DNA of 56,794 nt from Seison nebaliae. Taxonomy: Eukaryota; Rotifera; Pararotatoria; Seisonacea; Seisonidae. Positions 35,870 through 46,178 of this stretch are shown here, one piece after another; position 1 is the stretch's first letter, and every line of letters starts with the position of its first letter. The position numbers were made by a program, and so were the translations under genes. A model generated the notes under the pieces. It was not told where the DNA came from, ran no database searches, and saw only the letters and a list, made by a program, of their open reading frames with translations. The stretch lies in assembly GCA_023231475.1 (NCBI GenBank), contig JALJEE010000597.1, positions 1 to 56,794 of the forward strand, read 5' to 3'.

Positions 35870-36629
35870 TTAATTTAAATATCCACAACAATTTACCGAT
35901 CCGCATAAACATCGTTTTGTTTTTTTTGGTTCATTTGAATTGTATAAGTTTCTTATGTGAAACGAGCCGCCATACTCGAACAATAATTCTTCTTCTTTAC
36001 TTATATTCCTTGTGGTTTTCAAGTAAGCATGAGGTAAACTTAAAAATTCGTTGTATACAATTTCTAATTTCAAGTTAGCTTTCTCATCACATCCATTATT
36101 AATAAAACGTGCAATATTTCCATAATCGGTGGCATCGATAATAGTTTTTCGTGAAAAATTTTTTGAATTTTCATTAATTGTTAAAATGTAACTGTGTTGT
36201 TGGTTTTGTGTTGTAGGATATCTCATCTGTAATTCTTCCTCACTAATCCATTCTCCGTGATATTCACACACGAATTGATCACGATTAATTTCACATTTAG
36301 ATCGAACACCCATTCCGTAGGAATTTGTATCGTATAATTCCAACTTTTCCAAATTTTCTAGAATATAATTATCTAAATTATTCATACAACTCTTTTCTTT
36401 ACAAGTACATTTATTTTCTGAACATTTCAAATAATAAAAATTGTTGTTTAATTTTGAACAAGTACAATTTTCTGGATTACATTCATCTTCACAATCACAT
36501 CCTTCAATTCTATCATCTGTCAATTCATCGATGGAATGATGTGGAATATTATAATTGATTTCCTGAAAATACAAAAAATTCCAATGAACATTCAATATTT
36601 TGATTATAAATACTAACTATGTATGACAT
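35870..36629 (-). CDS. SET-domain histone-lysine methyltransferase, small
   Basis: Predicted SAM-dependent lysine methyltransferase of the SUV39/G9a/SETMAR type, nuclear. Exon 1 (36629..36618, MSYI) joins exon 2 (36562..35870) across a 55-nt GTT...CAG intron; 234 residues. A Cys-rich pre-SET (GCDCEDECNPENCTCSK, KCSENKCTCKEKSCMNN), a SET core (GMGVRSKCEINRDQFVCEY, SYILTINE, IDATDYGNIARFINNGC, EEELLFEYGG) and a post-SET (RCLCGSVNCCGY) are all present. No chromodomain or ankyrin repeats, so it resembles the SETMAR methyltransferase part. Odd: the SAM-pocket RFINHSC motif reads RFINNGC, so the usual His is Asn; the active-site Tyr in FEYGG is kept. Activity is plausible but uncertain. Confidence 0.87.
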
Positions 36630-36709
36630 AAATTGAATATTATAATATATTTGTCTTCATTCTAATAAAAATTCTGCGAAATATAAACTGACTATATAAA
36701 GGAACTGAT

Positions 36710-37065
36710 AAGGGAATGGTACGCGTTCGCATCCGCCGTATGACTCGAAAAAAATCATGGAGATAGGAAAAATAAAGTTAAAGAGATGTGTAAATTTTTT
36801 AATCCTTACAAGGTATTCTTGTTAGTCGAAGTATTCCACCCGGTTTTTTGCCTTAATTTTATGTATATATTAAATAATTTTTTATACAAATGAAAACACC
36901 TACATACATACCTACATCTACATACGGAATAGAAAAAGGTCAAAATTCTGGTGTAATACTTCGACTAACGATAAAAAAATTTACACATCTCTTTAACTTT
37001 ATTTTTCCTATCTCCATGATTTTTTTGGAGTCAGACAGACCGATGCTAACGCATTCCATTCCCTT
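36710..37065. mobile_element. Foldback / MITE-like element with long inverted repeats
   Basis: The left arm (about 36710-36835) and right arm (about 36955-37065) are inverted copies. The most similar core reads ATCATGGAGATAGGAAAAAT then AAAGTTAAAGAGATGTGTAA on the left and its complement on the right. The tips match as AAGGGAATGG...CCATTCCCTT, with a more diverged outer part (GGTACGCGTTCGCATCC). The central loop is about 120 nt. There is no coding capacity, so it would need a transposase elsewhere. No clear target-site duplication was found. It sits just upstream of the SET gene's start. Confidence 0.75.
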
Positions 37066-37360
37066 GTGAGAATTAAATAATCGAGAAATAAGATAAAAAC
37101 ATATGAAGTTCGTGCATTTGGCTAATTTTTTATGTCGCCTTCAATTTTACATTAAGTTATTCTTTTAATTTTATTTCTTTTGTGCTAGAATTTTGAATCT
37201 TTACAAGTTTTATCAATTTATTTCACTTTTATATGTTGTCTAGGACTTTTCATGTTCACTTTCTGTTCTATCAAACGTCCTCGTAAACCACCGAAACATC
37301 TTTCGGACAGCTCGACTGTTAAGCGATATTCAAATATGGTCTGTAACTAAATGATGAAAA

Positions 37361-37470
37361 GGAAATATTATGGAGTTTTCAAATTAATTTCCTGATTATT
37401 GCACAAGAGCAAAAAGTATTTACCACCATTTCTACCATTATGTAATTTTACGCAGAATTATAGTTAGAAC
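37361..37470 (+). repeat. Dispersed repeat, copy 1
   Basis: This stretch is about 80 percent similar over roughly 105 nt to 49411-49517; the shared core is TTTCTACCATTATGTAATTT followed by TACGC. It lies downstream of the USP-like gene pair. No coding content. Confidence 0.6.
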
Positions 37471-37874
37471 TTTAGCGATGAACAGACAAATGTTTAATTT
37501 CGAGTTTCTTTTTTCATTTTTATCTCCAAAATATGTAAAATTAGAAAAGATTTAGAAAAGAAAAGATTTTTATTCTATCCGTTCAGAACAGTATTTCTCT
37601 AGCAATGATATGTTAACATAATTATAAATTGATGCCTACTGATCAGATTTGGACAACTAAAATTTGTTTCATTCATAATTTATTTTGAATGTCTCTGCTA
37701 AATTTTGACGGCCAGAGTATAGTTTATCAATATTCACATAAATAGTTGTTGTTATCATATGCCAGGGAGATTCTTAAAATAGCTTATCCATTCATCGATA
37801 TAATAAAATTGTCCCGAAATTATTCAAATAACAATTTCAAGTTTAATATTTGTAGGAGGTCGTGTAGTTTAGTT

Positions 37875-39266
37875 TCATTGGACTGATAACTCTCTCTCTT
37901 CTAGCAACACACTAGTAAGTGTTTCATATTTTAAAGCTTTAGTAAATGTTTCAATATCATCGATCAAAGATGATCTTTCGTCATTCATTAACATCCATTT
38001 CTCATTTCTTTCGATCAATGCAACCGTATGTATCAGCCCTTCGATGCCTCTTTGTAGAGGAGCTTCTTGTATTAAATAGAAACAAACTTTGTGGAGCATG
38101 ATACGAAATCCAATATTATACCGATAATAATCTGTATTTACTTCAATAACCGTACCTAACAGTATCTGCCTCATTTCTTCCACTATTAAATCGATACATG
38201 TTTCTACATTATCTTTATTCTCAGGTAGAGTACGATAATACTGTTTAATTTGTCCGACTGAAATTGAGTACTCTGGTAGTAAGCGTATAACCATTGATTT
38301 TAAATAATATTCTTTCATAACTCCATTTATTAGAAACGGATATATGTTTCTCCCATCGTGTAACTGTGGAACGGACATTGCCTGTGTATAATATGTAAGC
38401 GTACTTGCTTCCATGTGCATCTCTGCGTATGCTGTCGGTAAATACGGTAATATATGTATCAAACGATGATAAAATGTAGGATGAATTTTTAGCACGAGAG
38501 GTTTGATGGAAGCTACTCCGAAGCTTATCATTACTACTTTTGGATTAATTCCTTTGGCCATCAACTTTTCATCTAAATTCTCAAATTCGTTTTTTGTAAA
38601 ATATTTTTTGTAATCACGTTCGAACGGATACATAATTGTTGGATTTTTCGGTAGTTCAATGGCACGAATGTCCAAGGTCAACAGGTTGATTTCAGGAAAG
38701 TAAGTGTATACGAATGGAGGAAGTTGGTGGGTGGTGCAAGTTATATTTGTTAGAGAAGGTCTGCTTAACAAATCTGTTATTAATTCATACCATCTAAAAT
38801 AATCGTTCGGATCCGCATTTTTATGAAACATTATCATATCCCTACAAATCGGTCGACTAGTCATGGACAGAACATGATAAGAGTTTTCTCTAATTATTGC
38901 TTTCGACAACAAATAATCTCCTGCTACCCCAAACGTAGAAGTTCTTCCTTTGGCTTCAAACACGTTACAAATTTGTTTTATTAATACATCTGACGGACGG
39001 TTTCCGACAAACGAAGTACTAAGCAGACCTTCTTCATTTTCAACATTAAAATTCATAGTGTAACATGAATCTTCTTTACATTTCAAATATTTCATTAGAT
39101 TAATACTCGAAGTAATCATTGCTAATAAGACGTTGACAAAACAAACACCCAAATCTTTAGGGTTATAAAATCCCACCACTCGAAAACCACTACTCATACC
39201 ATAAGTATCAAGTGCAATCCAACGTTCTCTCATAAGGAGAAGATTATATTGTCGAGGCAAATCCAT
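37875..39266 (-). CDS. USP-like divergent cysteine peptidase homologue, copy A
   Basis: Intronless 463-residue frame. I read it as a very diverged ubiquitin-specific protease (peptidase family C19). A Cys box is at about residues 31-50 (GFYNPKDLGVCFVNVLLAMI, compare GLxNLGNTCYMNSxLQ). In the middle are a CTTHQ stretch followed by FPEINLLTLDI, and NPKVVMISFG where USPs have LPKVLxIHLKRF. Next is YPFLINGVMKEYYLKSMVIR. Late comes a His box HTVALIERNEKWMLMNDE (compare HYxAYVRxxxKWYxFDD). Cys, His and Asn/Asp of the triad are all present. It has no signal peptide or membrane segment. It is a tandem duplicate of the gene at 40069-41437, with upstream and downstream flanks also similar. The USP reading is an inference from motif order. 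Confidence 0.72.
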   Translation of the reverse strand: MDLPRQYNLLLMRERWIALDTYGMSSGFRVVGFYNPKDLGVCFVNVLLAMITSSINLMKYLKCKEDSCYTMNFNVENEEGLLSTSFVGNRPSDVLIKQICNVFEAKGRTSTFGVAGDYLLSKAIIRENSYHVLSMTSRPICRDMIMFHKNADPNDYFRWYELITDLLSRPSLTNITCTTHQLPPFVYTYFPEINLLTLDIRAIELPKNPTIMYPFERDYKKYFTKNEFENLDEKLMAKGINPKVVMISFGVASIKPLVLKIHPTFYHRLIHILPYLPTAYAEMHMEASTLTYYTQAMSVPQLHDGRNIYPFLINGVMKEYYLKSMVIRLLPEYSISVGQIKQYYRTLPENKDNVETCIDLIVEEMRQILLGTVIEVNTDYYRYNIGFRIMLHKVCFYLIQEAPLQRGIEGLIHTVALIERNEKWMLMNDERSSLIDDIETFTKALKYETLTSVLLEERELSVQ

Positions 39267-40068
39267 TAGGTAGATAGAAAGAGAACAAGAACAAAAATTA
39301 AAATTAGACTGATTGTTTTTTATTCAGATTACAATGCTTTTACATTTATAGCAGACATTCTCAACAATAATATTTTTTTGTTCGAACATTTTGTTGCTGT
39401 TTCTTTATTTGAATGGAGGAACGTTAATGTTGATAAGTTGTCATCTGTTAATTCATTTCTCTTCGGCTGAAAAATATTTCCCGCTGAAGAAAACATTTCT
39501 TTTGAAAATATTTCTAAAATATTGAAATGGCTGAAAAAAATCAGTAAACTATTAATTAGACATTTAATTGTCTGTTCGTTTGAGCATTTTGAGATCTGTG
39601 GATTATTTATTATTTTAATTACTTATCCAATTTAGAATTCTTTTAAATTGAAATTAGACGACTGATATTATTGGATTTCGAGAAAGTATATTTTTTAGTA
39701 TCTTACAATTTGTCAGTCAGAATAATATATTTTTTTTATTGAAATTCCCAACGGGATAGATTAAAATTTTTGATCGATATCCTCCTCTACGTTCAGTGGT
39801 AAGAGATCTCTAGGTTGCTTGAGACGTGTATCTCATCTTTGTGGCGTTTGGAACGTGCATATACCACTGCTCCACACACACCCCAATATAACTCTCGTAT
39901 CGATATGCAAGGACGTTATTTCGCAAATAAGCGTGGAATATGCGTAGATCACTGCGCTACGCACGCATATTACGTATAGAGGTTTTCGGAGATAATAATG
40001 AAAAAAGAAAAAAAGTTTCAAGTTTAATATTTCTAAAATGCGGCGAAGTTTAGTTGCATTTATAAACT
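39267..40068. other. Spacer between the tandem USP-like genes
   Basis: Non-coding. The part just upstream of copy A (to about 39350) resembles the part upstream of copy B (41445-41560), e.g. TATAGCAGACATTCTCAACA against TATGGCAGACATTCCTAATA, so promoters were duplicated with the genes. It also holds the GC-rich tRNA-like patch described separately. Confidence 0.55.
39784..39985. repeat. GC-rich tRNA-like / SINE-like patch
   Basis: Conspicuously GC-richer than its surroundings. The plus strand has a tRNA A-box-like CGTTCAGTGGTAAGAGATC (39790-39808). The minus strand has two related A-box-like phrases, GGAGCAGTGGTATATGCACG and CGTAGCGCAGTGATCTACGC, about 85 nt apart, with diverged repeats around them (TGCATATACCACTGCTCCAC and TGCGTAGATCACTGCGCTAC on the plus strand). 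A clear B box and poly-A tail are lacking, so this may be a decayed tRNA-derived SINE or tandem tRNA pseudogenes. Confidence 0.35.
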
Positions 40069-41437
40069 TCAAATTTTTTCTTCAAGCAATACACTGGTAA
40101 TCATTTCATGTTTTAAAGCTTCAGTAAATTTCTCGATATTATTGATAAAAGATGAAATATCATCGTTCATTATTATCCATTTATTATTTCTTTCAACCAA
40201 TGCAACCATATGAACTGGGCTAATTGCAATTAACCTTTTATAAGCGTCTTGCAATAAAAATACACAAACTTTACGGAGTATCTCTAGAAGATTGGGGTGT
40301 TTCATGTAAAAACTTCCATTTTCTAAAGGAGAATGTATTAATATCCGTTCCACTTCCCCTACCATTGAATTTGTACACATTTGTACATTTTCTATATTGC
40401 TGGGTAAAATATCATACTGAGATGCGATTTCTCCAATTTTAATTTCAAATTCTTTCCTTAACATTATAGCTATAGATTTTAAATCATATTCTTTCATAAT
40501 TCCGTTTACCAAAAATGGATATACGTTTCTGCCATCATGTAATTGTGGAACGGACATGGTTTGCGCATAATAATAAATTGAAGTTGAATCAATTTGTTGC
40601 GTTACATCGTTTCTTGTTATAGACGGTAACAAAGTTCTGATACTATAATAAAATGTAGGATGAATGATATATTTGCAAGTTACTCCAAAACCGATCATTA
40701 TCAATTTCGGATTAATTTTATTGGAGATCAACTTTCTATCCAAATTCTCCAATTCCATTTCTGCAAAATATTTTTTATAATCAGGTTCGAAAGAGTATGA
40801 AATTGTTGGATTTTGTGGAACTAGCATTACATTAACGTCCAAACTTAATAGTGTAATGTGAGGAAACCAAGTGTATGAAAATGGATAAACTTCATCCTTA
40901 ATGGTATTTGGACCTAGTACAGAAGGTCCGGTTAGTACATCGGATATCAATTCATTCCATCTAACAAAATCTCGAGCATCGACATTTTTAGTATTACGTA
41001 TCAATTCGGCACATATCATTCGACTATCCGTCGAACGAACTTCGAAAGCTCTTTGGCTTGTTAATGCTTTTGACAAAAAAATAATCTCCTGCTACTCCTG
41101 GGAAAGAATTATTTCCTTTTTCCTCATAGGTCTCGCAAATTCGTTTTATTAGAATATCAGATGGATTCCGTCCAATGGAAAAATGACAAATTATTCTTTG
41201 TGCATCTCTCATTGTATATAGCATGTTATCTGAACATAACGTCTTTCTACATTTAATATAATTCATCAGATTAATACTAGAAGTAATCATTGCCAATAAA
41301 ACATTGGTAGCACAAACACCCAAATGGGGAGGATTTGAGAAACCCTTAACTTTTGGAGTACTAACCGCACTAAAATCTTCAAGAACAGCCCAACGTCTAT
41401 GCATTAACATACGATTATAATTTTGCGGTAAATTCAT
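40069..41437 (-). pseudogene. USP-like homologue, copy B, with a frameshift
   Basis: Tandem paralogue of copy A. The first part (41437 to about 41082) encodes the Cys box GFSNPPHLGVCATNVLLAMI. The second part (about 41074 to 40069) continues LSKALTSQRAF and ends with the His box HMVALVERNNKWIIMNDD. The two are in different frames, and the switch falls in a run of seven A (plus strand 41075-41081), where copy A reads GVAGDYLLSKAI without interruption. A one-base change there would restore agreement between the copies. Elsewhere the frame is intact for over 330 codons with conserved catalytic residues, so a sequencing error, a very young pseudogene or slippage are all possible. Confidence 0.68.
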
Positions 41438-42214
41438 TAGGTATTATTGAAAAAGAACTGGAAATAAAATTAAAATCAAAATTTCCTATTCACTTGAAAA
41501 TACTTGGGAATTTATGGCAGACATTCCTAATAATTTCATTCCTATTAATTGGTTATTATTATTATGTTGTTATTTTTCTACATTATTATTATTATCATTA
41601 TTTCTTTATCGAAATTCACATGGAGATAAATCAGGAAAAGAGTTTTTAAAATTTTAATCAATCACAAAGTCCACTTTAAATTTGAGTATAAATGATATAG
41701 TTGTAGTGTCTGCAATCATAAGGACTTGTTGTAATGAATTAATTTAACTTATTAATTTATAGACGTTTTTATTTTTTTACCAATAATTTTAAGAAAATAC
41801 CTAAAATTTACTTAAACATTTAGTTGATCGGATACCATATTGGCATGAATAAAAATCTGAACGAATAATGTTGATGATCTCAATCTCATTATTCTATTCC
41901 ATCCAATAATTTACAATCTCGAAGAGTTATAATTCCCAATACATTGACTTGGAATATTCTAAATAGTTTTCTGAAAACTGAAAAAGTAATTATTCTGAAA
42001 AGAATTGTTAAATTGCAAATTCTGGAAACTAGTTCGTTTGGCTAATTTTTTATTTCAAACAATTCTTTCGATTAATGTACTCTTCTCAGATTAACTATCG
42101 TTATCAGCACCAGCTGGTGGAAAATTTGTGGATTCCATGCGAATGATAATGGAGATGAGCATTAAACAAATTGAGTTCCAGATAAAATTAGTCTTAATAT
42201 TTCAAAATTAATTC
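41438..42214. other. Intergenic, 0.78 kb
   Basis: No gene seen. The first 120 bases resemble the region upstream of copy A (duplicated promoter). A phrase TTTGGCTAATTTTTTAT at about 42038 recurs at about 37120, on the far side of the gene pair, which may mark the edges of a larger duplicated or inserted block. Confidence 0.4.
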
Positions 42215-42790
42215 ATGAAAAAATATTTATTAGCGTTTTGGAACTTGGGATTTCTTCTAATTCTATGTAGCTACTCAATTTGGTCTACTACGTCTCATTT
42301 GCACAAACTTATTTTTGATGATAACGATTATGCTGCCTTAATACTCCTACTACTATTGTTTTATTGTGATGTGATCATTCTTGGGAAATTGTTTGACATT
42401 TGGGGAAGTAGAAACAGAAAAAGTGATGAAAGTGAATTTTCAGATGGAGAAGAATCTGATGAGATATTAACAATCGATGAACATAAAGAAGATGAATTGT
42501 TTTATTCTCACTATTTCCATCAATATATTACCAAATCGAACTTTGTCTATTTTATGAGTTGGCATCTAACCACCTCAATATTTCTTTTATTCATAATTTA
42601 TATTTTCTTCAAATCCATCATCTACACTCGAACCTATAATGAGCGATTGTTGATTAAAAGAAATATATTTCCATTTTCCCTGCTAACTTTCTCTTTCTCT
42701 ATGCTCATCTATTCATTTACAATGCTCATCAAATATCGATCAATATGTTTCCGGCATTCTCTTAGGTCATTCCGAATCTACTCGAAATAA
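42215..42790 (+). CDS. Four-pass membrane protein, orphan
   Basis: Single exon, 191 residues. Hydrophobic spans: LLAFWNLGFLLILCSYSIW (5-23), YAALILLLLLFYCDVIILG (39-57), TTSIFLLFIIYIFFKSIIY (119-137) and FPFSLLTFSFSMLIYSFTML (151-170). Between spans 2 and 3 is an acidic hydrophilic loop (SDESEFSDGEESDEILTID). Both termini probably face the same side, with a basic C-tail (RHSLRSFRIYSK). The layout recalls small tetraspan proteins, but there are no Cys-rich loops of tetraspanins and no family is recognised. Confidence 0.6.
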   Translation: MKKYLLAFWNLGFLLILCSYSIWSTTSHLHKLIFDDNDYAALILLLLLFYCDVIILGKLFDIWGSRNRKSDESEFSDGEESDEILTIDEHKEDELFYSHYFHQYITKSNFVYFMSWHLTTSIFLLFIIYIFFKSIIYTRTYNERLLIKRNIFPFSLLTFSFSMLIYSFTMLIKYRSICFRHSLRSFRIYSK

Positions 42791-44528
42791 TTATTATTCA
42801 TATTAATTTTTCATTAAAAAATAGTTCCTTTATCCAATTTTCAAGTTTTATTCATAAACAACACCATATTATTTTTTCCGATTTCTTTCACTTCTTCCCA
42901 TTTAAAAATTCGAATAGTTTCAATTAGAAAACATTGGCAACATCAACTAGATTTGTTAAATATGCTATTTCTTACTTACATTATTTCTATTGTTAGTTAT
43001 GATATATTTAATCAACAGTAGGAAATGAATATTTTTGATTATAATTATTGTCGATGATGATTCAGTTCATGTATCAGATTTTTCACTTTGAGAAATAATA
43101 ATAACAACAATAACAACAACAAATAGCAGATATAATATTGCATGGAAATTAAATGCATAAATTAGTTAAGTCGGACATTAACTCTGGAGAAGGAAAAGAT
43201 GATAAAAAGGAAGAAGAATAAAATAACTGCCTAATAAATCAATGAAACATCTTGTAGTTGCATTTCTAATGATTATGTCATAAGAAGATAATTTGGAAAG
43301 TTGGAGAATGAAGTCTTCCTGATTGTGCTGAATAACTGTTATACAAACATGGACAATATACACATTTCTTATATAAACTATTTTTTCTTCTTACTGTTAG
43401 TTAAGGTCATTATCGTATATTCAAGATTGATTCCATATTTCTTCTTTATTATCCTTTATATTTTTCCGTTTTCTTCTTCTTATTCTCGGAATGCTGGTTC
43501 TATTAGATGAATATTCTCCCATCGATCTCTCATCACTAAAGATATGTATATTGATTAAACACTAGCAGTATTGACTCTCCAAATGGAATTGTCCAATTTC
43601 TCAAGAAGAAATTCATTCGACTCACTTTGTCAAAAGTTTTTCTTTCGGAAATTTTGATGAAGATGGAAAACTACACAATTGTTATATTGAGATAAATTAA
43701 TTTGTTTAACACGGTATATTTGGAGGAGAAAATGATCAGGAAATTATTGCGAATAGTTTGATGAAAAGTTGTCAACTTCCGATGAAGGTCATTTATGGTA
43801 ATTCGTCTATTAATTCTTTTTCAGTCGATTGACCCGTATACGTGTTAGTGAGAATGTATCACTTACGTAACATTATAGAACATATTATCAACGAATAATT
43901 ATAATCGATTAGTTCATCGAATAATGAACGTATTCCTTTTATCAAACGGCAAGTTCGACTACTCTTTTTTCGTTCGACTAATCTTCACATATTTCTGCTG
44001 TTTCCATTATTGGAATAAAAAGATATTTATTTACGTATACTCGACAATTTCATTTCGCAACTTCTTTGTTATAATACCATAATTCTTGTATTCATGGAAA
44101 TTCCGTGTTCACTTATTTCGTATAATGATTCATATAATGATTCATAATATTTTATATGTTAAAATTATTTAAATCATCATCGGTTAAAGAGGACAACAGA
44201 TATACAATTTCCATCGGTAAATAACGAAAATTTATATGTAATTCCTTTCACTTGACCATTCGATAGTGGGAATCGAGCTTCCAAAAATCTACCTTTCCTT
44301 TTTTATTAATTCTCAACATCTCATTCAAAAAATGAAAAGGGATTTAGGAGAAAATCTCACCAAAATTTTGAAGTAAAGAAACAACTGATATGATGTTAGT
44401 TTAACGGAAATTACTAATGTTTCATATTCAAATAATTGATTGAAATAAGTTTCAGTTTGGGAATTGTTTCATCGTGTATAATCTGATGTACAACCTAACA
44501 CTTTTTATCGGTCTATTAATCAATTGAT

Positions 44529-44549
44529 GGTGATGATGATGATGATGAT
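44529..44549 (+). repeat. (GAT)n microsatellite
   Basis: About seven GAT/TGA triplets in a row within the gene-poor region. Confidence 0.8.
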
Positions 44550-45074
44550 TTTATAGTTGATCATATATTGAAAGATGGATGAGAAAGTTGTTGTTCTGAT
44601 TATTACTCGTTTTACAATTGAGGAGAATGTTCTTTTTCAACAAATTCATATCCATGACGGATTAATTAAATTTTCGTGAATAATCCTTATTTTTCCATAA
44701 ATATTCAATTTGGCATTGACAAATCAATTCGATTCGGAAAGAATTTATTGATTATATGATTGCCTTACGATTTAGAGGGATGAATATAAAGTTTATGTTG
44801 TAAAGAAATTTATGTTTCAGAAATTGGTTGAATGTGATGACAAAGTGAGCGTGCACACGTTTTGGGGATAAATGATCGATTCGAAGAGGAAAGGATGATT
44901 GAGATGAACAAAAATTGAAGTCAACTATTAATTTTATTCTTCTTCTTTTTTCCATAAACATTATCATAGCGATATGATGTTCGACATGTCATCATCAACT
45001 TAATGTCTTCCTATAATTAAGTAGATATATGATGAGCGTATAGATGAGCGACGTCTAACTCATCAGTGTAGTAC

Positions 45075-45115
45075 AAGAAGAAGAAGAAGAAGAAGAAGAA
45101 GAAGAAGAAGAAGAG
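45075..45115 (+). repeat. (AAG)n microsatellite
   Basis: About 13 uninterrupted AAG triplets, the longest simple repeat in the window; purine-only on the plus strand, so it could form triplex DNA. Confidence 0.9.
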
Positions 45116-46157
45116 GAACAATAATAAGATACGAACGAAAATTGAGACATCATTGTAACTTCTGATATGTTAAAAATTAGGAAAGCGGTCGAACAATTGT
45201 TCGGATTTCATTCACATCGTTCACTCCAATCATCCGTTTTCAAGTTTTTTCTTTTGTTTATTTTACTCGTCGATCCAACAAGGAATTCATTCGAGAGATT
45301 CATTCGCATAATTTCAATTTGATACATAATTATGAAATTAAGAAAATGTTTTCATAAATATAATCGATCGTTAAATATCGAAACTTTCACTTTATCAAAC
45401 TATTTTCGAGAGAAGAAATTCATGGATAAGTGAAAGGTAAAAATTCTTTATAATCGGTCTTAATGTAAAGAAACTGGAGAAGAATGTCAATATAATATAT
45501 TCTCCGGAAAAAAATTTCTTGATAAATTTCTTTCGAAGAATTCTTCAAGAAATTGGAAATGTTCTTGTACAATTCCATTTACCTTCTTCCATCATTTCCC
45601 CTTCTTTCTCAAATATCGACTAATTTCATTTTAATGATCACACACCAAAATAATGTTGAACTTTTCAATGAAGTGTAAAAAGTATCATCACCAAACCATT
45701 TATCATCATCATCACCATCCAGTTAATGGTAACTTCTTTTTTTCTTGACGTTATCCACTTCTCAAATTGACCATCAATATTCTTCTCAAAATGTTAATTT
45801 AGATCAATCTTTACTTATGTGAAAATATTTCAAAATATTTTTCCTGCAAAATCGATTTTAAAGGAAGATGTATAACTTTTTGATTTATTTAAACTGAAAA
45901 ATGCATTTCGATAAATAATAGAATATTTTAAGTTATAATGAATAAGTTGATGCAGATGGCACGTATTAGTTCTTTTCAATTATTACGTAATGAAATCGAA
46001 TGATATTTCAACGATTCGGATGTATGTTAAAGGAATTAGGTGATAATTCAATTGAATTGCAAATTGTGAAATTGGTGTATGAAGTATTCTATCTTGAATG
46101 ATGGGGAATAAAAATTAGTAAGTTTCCGTTTCAACATTCTATGTTCATTAATGAATT

Positions 46158-46178
46158 GATGATGATGATGATGATGAT
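46158..46178 (+). repeat. (GAT)n microsatellite
   Basis: About six to seven GAT triplets; on the minus strand this reads as a poly-His run in a meaningless frame. Confidence 0.8.
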
